A stretch of DNA of 64,000 bases from a virus: positions 141,228 to 205,227 of the IMG/VR virus record IMGVR_UViG_3300031576_000002; one strand, written 5' to 3'. The notes under the pieces were generated by a model, which saw nothing but the letters and a program-made list of their open reading frames with translations, did not search any database and had not been told where the DNA came from. The translations under genes were made by a program, and so were the position numbers. Shown here piece after piece: positions 15,922 to 23,118 of this stretch (position 1 is the stretch's first letter; each line of letters opens with the position of its first letter).

Positions 15922-15955
15922 GAAGTCTTCGGCGGCTGGAAACTATCACCTTTAT
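15918..15955 (-). pseudogene. Severed 3' tail of the lipoprotein gene at 17095-17658
   Basis: The frame ending at 15918 reads KGDSFQPPKTS and stops in an ATGA overlap with the next gene. It is in frame with the lipoprotein reading frame at 17658 if the tnpB unit between 15956 and about 17160 is removed. It is best read as the displaced last codons of that gene. Confidence 0.65.
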
Positions 15956-17162
15956 GCGACAGAAGAGGCCGCTCTGTGCTACAGTATCGGCTATGATTCA
16001 GCTCACCCTCCGACTCAAGCTCAGGCCAACTCCTGAGCAGAAGTCTATCTTCTATACCACCTCGGAGCAGCATACTCAATCTTACAACTACGCCTGCAAC
16101 TTTGGCTGGAAGAACAGCACTGCCAACCGGATCGAGATTCATCATGGTGTCTACCGTGCCCAAAGAGAGGCGACTCAGCTTCCTTCTCAACTTGTCGTAT
16201 CCAGCATTACCAGGGCTTCTGAATCTCTAGCCTCTGCCAAAGCCTTGAGAAGGAAAAAGAAGAAAGTAGCCTGTCCAAAGTCCAAACTCTGCCCCATCCG
16301 ATACGATTCAAGATCCTCCACAGTCAATCTCAAAGAAGGCTTTGCCGCTCTAGCAACCGTATCCGGCAGACAAAGAGTCCAGTTCAAAGTCCCTGACTTT
16401 CAACTTCCATACATTGACTGGAAAGTCTGCTCTTCCGATCTTATCCGGAATAGGAAGGGTAACTACTTCCTTCATGTCGTAGTCAGCCGTGAAGAGGAAC
16501 CGTTCATACCCGTTAAGAGAACAGTCGGAGTCGATCTTGGTATCACGCATCCAGCCGTAACTTCCAAGAACAAGTTTTTGGGTAAGAGGAGCTGGAAGAA
16601 CGTAGAAAGGAGAAACTTCAAACTGAGGCGTTCCCTTCAAGCCAAAGGCACAAAATCTGCCAAGAGACATCTTCAAAAGCTCTCTGGTAGACAGAAACGT
16701 TTCCGGCGTGACTGTGACCGTGTCTTGAGTAAGCAGTTGGTCCAGTCTTGTAAGAAGGGTTCTACCTTGGTATTTGAAAACTTGAAAGAGATCCGATCCG
16801 GTAACTCCAAAGGCAAGAGGTTCAACCGGAAGCTCCACGGTTGGAGCTTTGACCAACTTCAAGCCTTTGTAGAGTACAAAGCAAAGATGAGAGGTATCCA
16901 AGTTGTTTACGTGGATCCCCGGTACACCTCTCAGAAATGCTCCAAGTGTAAGTTCAGGAGCAAGAAAAACCGGATCTCTCAAAGTAGCTTCCAGTGTCGA
17001 AGCTGCGGGTTCAGGATTCATGCTGATCTCAATGCAGCTAGAAACATACGGAAGCGGTATCTTTTTACTCAGGCTAAAAGTTTGGGTAACGGGCTTATGT
17101 CAACAAGCCTAGTGCAGAGGTCAAAAGATCATCTGCAAGCTGCCTGCTTCGGCCGGTAGTAG
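15956..17162 (+). mobile_element. IS200/IS605-type tnpB insertion, third lineage
   Basis: The plus strand reads TTTAT immediately before the proposed left end, a plausible TnpB target-adjacent motif. The right end is placed just after the tnpB stop because the interrupted lipoprotein frame resumes there; it is uncertain by a few bases. No inverted repeats like those of units A and B are seen. It lacks tnpA. Confidence 0.6.
15993..17159 (+). CDS. tnpB: TnpB RNA-guided nuclease, distinct lineage
   Basis: The start is ATG 15993 (MIQLTLRLKL), 7 nt after a TACAGT -10 box; an ORF 13 codons longer has no TnpB-like sequence. It encodes 388 residues. RuvC residues are VGVDLG (D181), VFENL (E262) and HADLNAA (D345), with a CSKC..CRSC ribbon (C316, C319, C335, C338). 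Apart from these motifs it shares little with copies A and B. It is complete and may be active. Any omegaRNA should lie at its 3' end. Confidence 0.93.
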   Translation: MIQLTLRLKLRPTPEQKSIFYTTSEQHTQSYNYACNFGWKNSTANRIEIHHGVYRAQREATQLPSQLVVSSITRASESLASAKALRRKKKKVACPKSKLCPIRYDSRSSTVNLKEGFAALATVSGRQRVQFKVPDFQLPYIDWKVCSSDLIRNRKGNYFLHVVVSREEEPFIPVKRTVGVDLGITHPAVTSKNKFLGKRSWKNVERRNFKLRRSLQAKGTKSAKRHLQKLSGRQKRFRRDCDRVLSKQLVQSCKKGSTLVFENLKEIRSGNSKGKRFNRKLHGWSFDQLQAFVEYKAKMRGIQVVYVDPRYTSQKCSKCKFRSKKNRISQSSFQCRSCGFRIHADLNAARNIRKRYLFTQAKSLGNGLMSTSLVQRSKDHLQAACFGR

Positions 17163-17658
17163 TTGATGCCAGAAAGCACTCCGGCTCTTCCGTCGCGTTC
17201 AGGTACAGGCAGCACACCTCCGTCCAGGGTCTGCCATCCGTATCGACCACTTCGGATTGCCAGCAAACCTTCTCCGGCTGGATCTCGGGACTATCGGTGT
17301 GGCAATCGAACGTACAATTCGGATTGACTCGATCGCAAGCGGACAAGAAGATCAGCAAACTGATGACCTTCACCCACCTCATCCCGTTCCAGTACATTCC
17401 CTTCCCCCGCACTTCTGCCCACCAGCGTTCCACTACAGAATTGTTAAGATACGTCTCGGCCGAGTTGTGATTCAAGACTTCCTCTCCTCCTGCCGTGAAG
17501 ACTCGAATCCGATTCCCGTAGCGTCCCTTTCCAGGAATCCGCCACCGGACGCCTCGCGGTTTCCGATCGGTGTTGCAGTAGCCTTGATCTATCTCAGCCC
17601 GCAGACCAAGGCCAGCCCCATTGATTTCGGCCGCGATAGTTTTCAATCGGCGCGACAT
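17095..17658 (-). CDS. Fused protein: conserved phage domain plus lipoprotein, 3' end cut by tnpB
   Basis: Residues 1-86 form one unit (GYCNTDRKPRGVRWRIPGKG, HNSAETYLNNSVVERWW). From Met88 or Met93 a second unit begins with a signal peptide and lipobox (VISLLIFLSAC), then paired Cys. The second unit has GGGGGAAGGGA before Met88, so it may be made separately even though no stop separates the two. The last ~20 codons lie in the tnpB gene; the original end is at 15918. The Cys-rich part resembles the lipoprotein at 38529-38714 (W..E.CC). Confidence 0.6.
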   Translation of the reverse strand: MSRRLKTIAAEINGAGLGLRAEIDQGYCNTDRKPRGVRWRIPGKGRYGNRIRVFTAGGEEVLNHNSAETYLNNSVVERWWAEVRGKGMYWNGMRWVKVISLLIFLSACDRVNPNCTFDCHTDSPEIQPEKVCWQSEVVDTDGRPWTEVCCLYLNATEEPECFLASTTTGRSRQLADDLLTSALGLLT

Positions 17659-17668
17659 GTTTTCAGCA

Positions 17669-17911
17669 CTAGGCGGCCGACTGCTCTTCCGTTGCCAATG
17701 CGCTAGCCGCGTTCTCTGCTTCCCACCGTTCCAGATCCACTTCGAACAGGCAGGTCTGCACGAACCCGATCACGGCTTCGGCACCCCGCCGCTCCAGCTC
17801 GCTGTTCCACTTCGCCTTGCGCTTGTGCTCGACCTTGCCCTCTTCCCGGATGCGTCGGGCTTCCTTGGCCTTCTTCACCTTCTCCTGCTTGCGCGACTTG
17901 GACTTTCGCAT
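17669..17911 (-). CDS. Small basic protein
   Basis: The 80-residue product has a very Lys/Arg-rich N-terminal half and a helical C-terminal half (ELERRGAEAVIGFVQTC). ATG 17911 follows AGGAGG. It is driven by the promoter at 17932-17960. Possibly DNA- or RNA-binding. Confidence 0.75.
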   Translation of the reverse strand: MRKSKSRKQEKVKKAKEARRIREEGKVEHKRKAKWNSELERRGAEAVIGFVQTCLFEVDLERWEAENAASALATEEQSAA

Positions 17912-17931
17912 TTCAGTTGCCTCCTGATTCT

Positions 17932-17960
17932 ACTATACCGCGCCAATCTTAGAATTCCGC
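17932..17960 (-). promoter_or_regulatory. Promoter of the GYGKAA/TATAGT class
   Basis: GCGGAA, 17 nt, TATAGT on the minus strand, 20 nt ahead of ATG 17911, with an AGGAGG site in the leader. Confidence 0.75.
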
Positions 17961-17968
17961 ACCCCTGG

Positions 17969-18769
17969 CTATATTTCTGTCCAGGCTCGAACCCGTTCTC
18001 GGCACTCCGCCAGATACCCCTCTTGCAGGTCCAGGAAGTGCCAGGACTTGTAAAGAATGAAAGGACTGTGCGAGGTTGCGATGACCTGGAAACGCTTCGC
18101 CAGTTTGGGAACGATCTCATTCCAGAGAACCATTTGATTCGGCAGGCTCAGGCTCATGTCAGGTTCATCGAGCAGAATCGTACTCGGGCCTGTCCGTGGA
18201 AGCGTCTTCACGTACTCCGAGAACGCTGTCCAGCCCTCTACCCACAGGCTGTTATATTTCCGATCTGGATTTTTTGTAAGGTCCGGAACTTGATCCAGCA
18301 ACTCTGCGATTCTTTCAATCTTATGGATTCGCCGCTGTCCCTCGCTCGGCTTTTGCGCGATCTCCTGAATCTGGTCCTTCATCGAAGTCATGCCATCGGC
18401 AGAATTCTCGGCCCGGTCCACGAAGAAGGAAAGCCCGTCTCGATCCGCGGCTGCATTGAGAAAGGTTGGAGTCCCGTCCCATTCTATATTTGCAGTACAC
18501 TGGCCCGGTGCTCGTATGGCTAAGCAGTCTGGAAGATTGGGCGGCTTCCTCCGCAAAACCCCGATCTCGATAATGTCTCCGGGGTCAGGGTGTTTCGACC
18601 AGCCTCCTGTCGTGATCCCGCAGTAGACCCCCGTGATCTTGAGCGCAGTCGTCTTCCCGCACCCGTTCGGCCCAAAGAGAATGTTGACTCCGGGCTTGAA
18701 CTTGAGCTTGCCCTTGAACGCAGGAAGCTGCGCGGCAAAGCCCGTCTTGACTCGGAAGGACTGGATCAT
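17969..18769 (-). CDS. AAA/ABC-type ATPase (OLD/RecF-like)
   Basis: The 266-residue protein has Walker A GPNGCGKT (33-40), an ABC-like signature PSEGQRR (141-147), Walker B TILLDEPD (197-204) and an H-loop TSHS (232-235). It is a compact single-domain ATPase of the AAA_21/OLD type, which act in phage exclusion or DNA repair; no TOPRIM nuclease domain is attached. ATG 18769 is preferred over an ORF start at 18823 because the promoter lies between them. The mRNA should start at or next to the ATG. Confidence 0.85.
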   Translation of the reverse strand: MIQSFRVKTGFAAQLPAFKGKLKFKPGVNILFGPNGCGKTTALKITGVYCGITTGGWSKHPDPGDIIEIGVLRRKPPNLPDCLAIRAPGQCTANIEWDGTPTFLNAAADRDGLSFFVDRAENSADGMTSMKDQIQEIAQKPSEGQRRIHKIERIAELLDQVPDLTKNPDRKYNSLWVEGWTAFSEYVKTLPRTGPSTILLDEPDMSLSLPNQMVLWNEIVPKLAKRFQVIATSHSPFILYKSWHFLDLQEGYLAECRERVRAWTEI

Positions 18770-18776
18770 CGGACGT

Positions 18777-18804
18777 ACTATACAGCGCGCTTCCAAAAAT
18801 ACGC
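18777..18804 (-). promoter_or_regulatory. Leaderless promoter of the ATPase gene
   Basis: GCGTAT, 16 nt, TATAGT on the minus strand, only 7 nt before ATG 18769. No ribosome site fits in that space. Confidence 0.7.
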
Positions 18805-18810
18805 ACCTAT

Positions 18811-18818
18811 CCCGTCGA
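18811..18818. repeat. Left 8-bp target duplication of tnpB unit B
   Basis: CCCGTCGA, identical to 20047-20054 on the other side of the unit. Confidence 0.85.
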
Positions 18819-20046
18819 GCCATGCGTGACTCCTTAAGCCCTCTGTGCTACCATCCAGCCATGCGGCGTTCCTACAAGTTCCGGCTTCAACCGACCAAGG
18901 CTCAGGAGATCAATCTCCAGAGGCTCCTGGACTACTGCCGCTTTCTCTACAACTGCGCTTTGGAGCAGCGTATTACAGAATACAAACAGCATAAGAGGAC
19001 TCTCAGCTACTACGATCAAGCCTTAGAACTTAAGCACGTATCCAAGCAGGTAGAAGGCTACGACACAGTCTACGCCAAAGTCTTGCAGGTTGTCCTTCAA
19101 AAACTGGATCTAGCTTACAAGGCTTTCTTCAGAAGGATCAAGCGTGGAGAGAAGCCGGGCTTTCCACGGTTCAAGAGTAGGGATCGGTACGACTCCTTTA
19201 CCTACAACCAGTCTGGTTTCAAGTTTGACAGTCAAAGGCTGCATCTTTCCAAGCTGGGCCATTTCCGCTGGAATCCTTATCGACAACTTCCACCAGACGA
19301 TAAGGTCAAAGAGGTCACAGTCAAAAGAGAAGCCGACGGTTGGTACGCAGTCTTATCCTGTGAGCTACCCCTTCCAGAACCTCTTCCCGCGACTGGAAAG
19401 GTCGTTGGTATTGATCTAGGCATGCAAGCTCTAGTTGCTACCTCAGATGGAATCGTAATTGAACGCCAACGTGTCTACGCCAAGAATGAGAAGAAGCTCA
19501 AGCATGCTCAGAGAACGGTTTCCAGAAGAAAGAAAGGCTCTAACCGTAGAAGAAAAGCAGTCAAGGTATTGGCTAAGGCTTGGCAGAAAGCTACAAGAAC
19601 TCGGAAGCATATTCTTGATGGAGTGTCTAAGCAGTTGGTACAGAACTATGATCTGATTGCGGTTGAAGACCTGAACCTGAAAGGGATGAGTCAAGGGCTC
19701 AACCGTGGATTCAGGCGTAGCTTCAAGGATGTCGGAATGGGGATGTTGCTTCACATGCTGTCCTACAAAGCGGAAGAAGCTGGTAGGATAGTGGTGAAAG
19801 TAGATCCCAGAGGAACCAGCCAGGAATGTAGTGGATGCGGAGCAACTGTGAAGAAGAGTTTGAAAGAAAGAGTTCATAACTGCTCTGCTTGTGGCTTGGT
19901 CCTTGATAGAGATGTCAACGCGGCTAAAAACGTCTTAAGCAGGGCTCTGCTATCCCTTCGTGGAGAGGATACGCTTGTAAGTTCCTCTGTGAAGCGAGAA
20001 GATTTCTTAAGTGCTGCTCAGGCAGCGGCTTAAGCAATCACGCATG
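18819..20046 (+). mobile_element. TnpB-only transposable unit B (1228 bp, terminal inverted repeats)
   Basis: The ends are CATGCGTGACTCCTTAA and, read inward from the right, CATGCGTGATTGCTTAA, matching in 15 of 17 positions. The unit is bounded by a perfect 8-bp repeat. Removing the unit and one repeat restores a stop (GGA TAG) to the neighbouring gene, so the empty site can be reconstructed. It has the same length as unit A. Confidence 0.85.
18861..20033 (+). CDS. tnpB: TnpB RNA-guided nuclease (IS1341-type), copy B
   Basis: ATG 18861 is chosen by alignment to copy A; a longer frame to 18633 is not TnpB-like. The 390-residue product keeps all catalytic residues (D185, E269, D351) and the four-Cys ribbon. 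The start lies 6 nt after a TACCAT -10 box, as in copy A. About 40 residues differ from copy A, spread along the chain, so the two copies are not a recent duplication within this genome or have diverged under selection. Confidence 0.95.
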   Translation: MRRSYKFRLQPTKAQEINLQRLLDYCRFLYNCALEQRITEYKQHKRTLSYYDQALELKHVSKQVEGYDTVYAKVLQVVLQKLDLAYKAFFRRIKRGEKPGFPRFKSRDRYDSFTYNQSGFKFDSQRLHLSKLGHFRWNPYRQLPPDDKVKEVTVKREADGWYAVLSCELPLPEPLPATGKVVGIDLGMQALVATSDGIVIERQRVYAKNEKKLKHAQRTVSRRKKGSNRRRKAVKVLAKAWQKATRTRKHILDGVSKQLVQNYDLIAVEDLNLKGMSQGLNRGFRRSFKDVGMGMLLHMLSYKAEEAGRIVVKVDPRGTSQECSGCGATVKKSLKERVHNCSACGLVLDRDVNAAKNVLSRALLSLRGEDTLVSSSVKREDFLSAAQAAA

Positions 20047-20375
20047 CCCGTCGAATCGCCGCCTGCCCAGGGACTTCGCCAGTGGGGGAGGGGTAGGAGG
20101 TCATCCGACCGCAGCTCGATCGACATCTCTAGGGCTTGGTACTCGTAGCACTCCAAGCCCGCCAGCCACCAGCCAGAGGCAATCAGCTCCTCTTCCGAGG
20201 CGTCGGTAGGATCCTGCATGCAAACGTCGAATACGATCTGCGGCTCGTCAGCCATACCGCAGGTCGTCCGCTGAAGGGCCAGGATGGCGCAGAAGAAACC
20301 GGCCGGCGCCTTGGCCTCCGCCAACATCGGAATCCGCAAGGTGTGCGCAAGTAGGAGTAAGGCTAAGGCACGCAT
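20007..20375 (-). CDS. Secreted or membrane small protein, C-terminus altered by tnpB unit B
   Basis: The N-terminus MRALALLLLAHTLRIP looks like a signal sequence. The mature part has scattered Cys and acidic patches. The last 12 codons (MRDCLSRCLSST) come from the end of the tnpB unit. Without the insertion the gene would end GGDSTG-stop. Function unknown. Confidence 0.65.
   Translation of the reverse strand: MRALALLLLAHTLRIPMLAEAKAPAGFFCAILALQRTTCGMADEPQIVFDVCMQDPTDASEEELIASGWWLAGLECYEYQALEMSIELRSDDLLPLPHWRSPWAGGDSTGMRDCLSRCLSST
20047..20054. repeat. Right 8-bp target duplication of tnpB unit B
   Basis: CCCGTCGA, identical to 18811-18818. Confidence 0.85.
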
Positions 20376-20434
20376 GCACCTATGTTACTTGAAGCGGGAG
20401 TACAGGACTAACTTACATGGCGCTGCTTCGCTTC

Positions 20435-20878
20435 TCAGCGAATTCCCGGTCGGGCAACTGAAAGGCCAAGGCGAATCTGTAGTGCCGCCTCTACCATGCC
20501 CAGGTCGTCAGCAATCATGCGCTCATGCAAATCAGGAAAGACGCGCACGGTGTCCGGTAGATTGAATGCGCGCCAAATCCTACTGACCCCTGCCCCTCCT
20601 TCCGGTGTGTCGCCACCGTGGTAGATAGCTGGAACAGGACGACCTTCCCCCATCGTCATCGACACTCTACCTCGTGGGATTCCGGCGTAGTGGCCTTCCA
20701 GACCCCGTAACTGTTTCTCCCAGAGCATCCGTAGCTCTTCCAGCACAACCGGCCAAAGACTTGCGTGGTCAGAATCGGGATAGTCGCCTTCGTGAAAAGA
20801 CGTCAGATCCCAGACAAACCCATCCTCAGCCGGAATAGGCAGCCACCAGTAAATCCCTACCGCAGCTCTGCCCTTCAA
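20435..20878 (-). CDS. Hypothetical phage protein
   Basis: The 147-residue protein starts with GRAAVGIYWWLPIPAEDG and is rich in Trp, Gly and Pro; PDTVRVFPDLHERM lies near the end. No family recognised. It is separated from the next gene upstream by 72 nt with no clear signal. Confidence 0.7.
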   Translation of the reverse strand: MKGRAAVGIYWWLPIPAEDGFVWDLTSFHEGDYPDSDHASLWPVVLEELRMLWEKQLRGLEGHYAGIPRGRVSMTMGEGRPVPAIYHGGDTPEGGAGVSRIWRAFNLPDTVRVFPDLHERMIADDLGMVEAALQIRLGLSVARPGIR

Positions 20879-20950
20879 GCGTAAGCGTGCAAGCCGCGCT
20901 CGCCGCAGAGAATCGCGTATTCTACTTTTTGGCGGTTCCCGCGTGGAAGG

Positions 20951-21355
20951 CTAGAGGCGGGGCCGCTCCAGATAGTGCAGCTTCAGCGGCTTCGGGAATT
21001 CCTGGAGGAACGTGAATCCTGCTTCTTGCACAGGAAGCTCCGCAGAGCTTGCAACTCGTAGCTTCTTCAGCAAGCGCATCGCCTGCCCGAGCGCCTTCTT
21101 CTGCCCGACCTTCTTGCTGTAGGTATCCATGTCGGTGCAAAAAGAGTAGCCGTACAGCTCGATGCCTTCGGGCGTGGTGATCCGGCATTCCGTGATCGCG
21201 GTAATGCCGCGCTCTCTGCCCGTGATCTTCAACCAGACTTGGAGTGGCTGAAAGGGTCCAGCAACGTGCTTTTTGTTTTTGTCGTAGAAGTTGAGCCCCG
21301 ACCGGAAGCATGTCCGGTAGCGGACCTTCAACCCATCGTAGTTCTCGACCTCCAT
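20951..21355 (-). CDS. Hypothetical phage protein
   Basis: ATG 21355 follows GAGGAGA. The 134-residue product has alternating beta segments (LQVWLKITGRERGITAITE) and a basic C-terminal helix (KKALGQAMRLLKKLR). This layout resembles small double-stranded-RNA-binding-like folds, but no motif is diagnostic. Confidence 0.7.
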   Translation of the reverse strand: MEVENYDGLKVRYRTCFRSGLNFYDKNKKHVAGPFQPLQVWLKITGRERGITAITECRITTPEGIELYGYSFCTDMDTYSKKVGQKKALGQAMRLLKKLRVASSAELPVQEAGFTFLQEFPKPLKLHYLERPRL

Positions 21356-21378
21356 GATGTCTCCTCGGATTGGACTTA

Positions 21379-21612
21379 CTATTCCCCTGGCCTGAACTGC
21401 TCGAACGCTTCGGCGGCTTCGTAGAATGCGGGTATCTTCTCCCACAATCGTTTCAGAGCCTCTTTCTTCGTCTTTCCTCTACCCTGCAAGATCGCGCCGC
21501 TCTTTCCCCCAGCCACGCTCTTCAAGACAAGGTCGGCGTACCAACGCCTCGACTTCGGATACGCCTGCCAGAAGTTGACTTCCAGCTTGTAGGAGAGTTC
21601 GGTTTTCGCCAT
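21379..21612 (-). CDS. Small dsRBD-like protein, leaderless gene
   Basis: The 77-residue protein has beta-strand segments, then GRGKTKKEALKRLWEKI. The G.GkTk.eA pattern also occurs at 35510-35761 and 43340-43621, suggesting a small paralogous family. ATG 21612 begins 6 nt after TATAGT, so the message should be leaderless. Confidence 0.75.
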   Translation of the reverse strand: MAKTELSYKLEVNFWQAYPKSRRWYADLVLKSVAGGKSGAILQGRGKTKKEALKRLWEKIPAFYEAAEAFEQFRPGE

Positions 21613-21618
21613 GGTTGT

Positions 21619-21647
21619 ACTATACCCCACGCTTTCAAGAATTCCAC
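21619..21647 (-). promoter_or_regulatory. Leaderless promoter, GYGKAA/TATAGT class
   Basis: GTGGAA, 17 nt, TATAGT, then 6 nt and ATG 21612. Confidence 0.8.
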
Positions 21648-21832
21648 ACTTCGGTGTCTTCCTGCGGCCAGCCTCGCTCGTAGTAGATCAGGCGCAGCCG
21701 AGTCTCGCAGCGGGCACAGAGAAGGGCCGGAGGATCGCGGCGTGGCGCGTCTACGGCTACGCGCTCACTCATACTCTCGCCGTACCCGCAGTTACACCCC
21801 CAGCGGTAAATATCGACGCGATAGCTTGTCAT
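21635..21832 (-). CDS. Small Cys-rich protein
   Basis: Sixty-five residues with WGCNCGYGES and LLCARCETRLRL, two Cys pairs of zinc-ribbon type. The start ATG 21832 overlaps the stop of the small membrane gene by one base. Function unknown. Confidence 0.75.
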   Translation of the reverse strand: MTSYRVDIYRWGCNCGYGESMSERVAVDAPRRDPPALLCARCETRLRLIYYERGWPQEDTEVWNS

Positions 21833-21945
21833 TAGAAAAACAGGAAGGCGACGAGAAAGATCCAGAGCAGGATGTAGAGAACCGCTAGTACGTTCTCCAC
21901 AAAGTCCCAAACTGCTTTCTTGAACCGCGCCCAAGTTGTCATCAT
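21832..21945 (-). CDS. Small membrane protein
   Basis: Thirty-seven residues: a short basic N-terminus (TTWARFKKAVWDF) and one long hydrophobic helix ending LLWIFLVAFLFF. It begins directly after the upstream stop (TGAATG) and ends in a TAATG overlap with the next gene, which supports translation. Confidence 0.65.
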   Translation of the reverse strand: MMTTWARFKKAVWDFVENVLAVLYILLWIFLVAFLFF

Positions 21946-22509
21946 TCAGCCCAGTACGATCAAGAGCGCGAGAGCGATGAACATCAGGCCCACCCCGGCT
22001 TCCACGGCTGTTCGCCAGAACTCCTCCTGCCGCTGCTCTCTGTAGTAGAGCCGGGACGGGACTGCTTCCGGGATTCTATACCGGAACGGATCGTAGCGAA
22101 ACGGTCTCGCGTCTCTCCTGCTTGCTGCCCACCACCAGGTCGGCTTACCCGGCTCGGCATCTGGGTGAGTCCGCATGTAGTTGTTTTCCTCGATCATGTC
22201 TTCCAGGAATGCCTCCCACCCGTAGACATGCTCAAAGCCTTTCGGCGGATCGCGGAAGTAACTGGGCTGGGTTCCGCCCCCGCTTTCGGCGGCAGAACCC
22301 GCCAGCAATTCGCAGCCTGCAAAACGATCGCTAGTCCGAGTCGGAGTTCCTGGATCTCCCGGCTCGCCGCCAGAGAAAAAGTGAAGGCGGCTCTCCCTCC
22401 AAGACACAGAAGCGGAAGTCCCGTGGATCTTCTCCAGAGCGTAGACTTCCTCGTGCTGGTGGAGAAACTGAGGACAACGGTAGAGATTCTGAATGTGTAG
22501 GTAACTCAT
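21946..22509 (-). CDS. RNA-ligase N-terminal fragment joined to a membrane protein
   Basis: Residues about 20-50 read HEEVYALEKIHGTSASVSW then LHFFSGGE. EKIHGT is the lysine-adenylation motif I of RNA/DNA ligases and the following strand also fits. The later motifs (III, IIIa, IV, V) are absent. The rest is an unrelated Arg/Tyr-rich region and a C-terminal membrane helix (GLMFIALALLIVLG). As it stands it is unlikely to be a working ligase. It may be a deletion fusion or a deliberately reused domain. Confidence 0.6.
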   Translation of the reverse strand: MSYLHIQNLYRCPQFLHQHEEVYALEKIHGTSASVSWRESRLHFFSGGEPGDPGTPTRTSDRFAGCELLAGSAAESGGGTQPSYFRDPPKGFEHVYGWEAFLEDMIEENNYMRTHPDAEPGKPTWWWAASRRDARPFRYDPFRYRIPEAVPSRLYYREQRQEEFWRTAVEAGVGLMFIALALLIVLG

Positions 22510-22524
22510 TGGTGCTCCGTTATG

Positions 22525-22716
22525 TCAGCGCTTCCAGTCCGGTTTGCCGCGAAAGAAGTACATGACGTGGATTGGACACATTTCGTCCATCATGTTCTTT
22601 ACGACTGTCATCCAGTACCTGCCGCGCATACGGTAATCGTCCAGTTTCACTTTGCCCGTGCATACTAAGCACTGGGCTCGCTTAGGGCGTTTGGCAGTTT
22701 TATTTTTCGCGGCCAT
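22525..22716 (-). CDS. Small basic Cys protein
   Basis: Sixty-three residues from ATG 22716 (AGAGGGA upstream). A Lys/Arg-rich N-terminus precedes CLVCTGK and a later EMCPIH, which could bind one zinc. No family recognised. Confidence 0.65.
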   Translation of the reverse strand: MAAKNKTAKRPKRAQCLVCTGKVKLDDYRMRGRYWMTVVKNMMDEMCPIHVMYFFRGKPDWKR

Positions 22717-22894
22717 CAGTTCCCTCTGCGCGCAGCATCGCAGCCATCTGGTCATCTCCCTGTTGCTCGATCGCGTGCTGCGATCTATAAGCGCATGTCC
22801 GCAAACAACTCCACTCTGATATAGACGCGCAGAGCAGCAGGCCCAGCGTAGGGTCATCGCAGAAGAAAAGGGCGCGGAAGAGGAGATCGTACAT
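22700..22894 (-). CDS. Small hypothetical protein
   Basis: Sixty-four residues with a hydrophobic N-terminal half (LLFRALFFCDDPTLGLLLC). Overlaps the next gene by 17 nt. Low information. Confidence 0.55.
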   Translation of the reverse strand: MYDLLFRALFFCDDPTLGLLLCASISEWSCLRTCAYRSQHAIEQQGDDQMAAMLRAEGTDGREK

Positions 22895-22895
22895 G

Positions 22896-23099
22896 CTACC
22901 CTTGATGTTCAGAACACGGCTTGGACAAATCACCGTAGGACTTCACCTCTTTGTGGCAACGCTCACAGTAGGTTCTAAAAAGCGTTGGCATCTTCTCGAC
23001 TTCTTCACGATCAAGCCCTTCCTGCAACGCGCCCATTAGCACCAACCGCTCCACGGTGCTGAGACGCGGAATGGATGCGAGGATTTCCTGTAGCGTCAT
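22896..23099 (-). CDS. Small helical protein with C-terminal metal site
   Basis: Sixty-seven residues. The first part is an amphipathic helix (LQEILASIPRLSTVERLVLM). The end has YCERCHKEV and PCSEHQG, a plausible zinc site. ATG 23099 follows GGGGGAAG. Confidence 0.65.
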   Translation of the reverse strand: MTLQEILASIPRLSTVERLVLMGALQEGLDREEVEKMPTLFRTYCERCHKEVKSYGDLSKPCSEHQG

Positions 23100-23118
23100 G
23101 GCTTGCTTCCCCCGAGAA

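Noticed and set aside
15925-17160. CTTCGGC repeat around the third tnpB as a target duplication
   Set aside because: The copies are not at the predicted ends and match over only 7-8 bases, so chance is likely.
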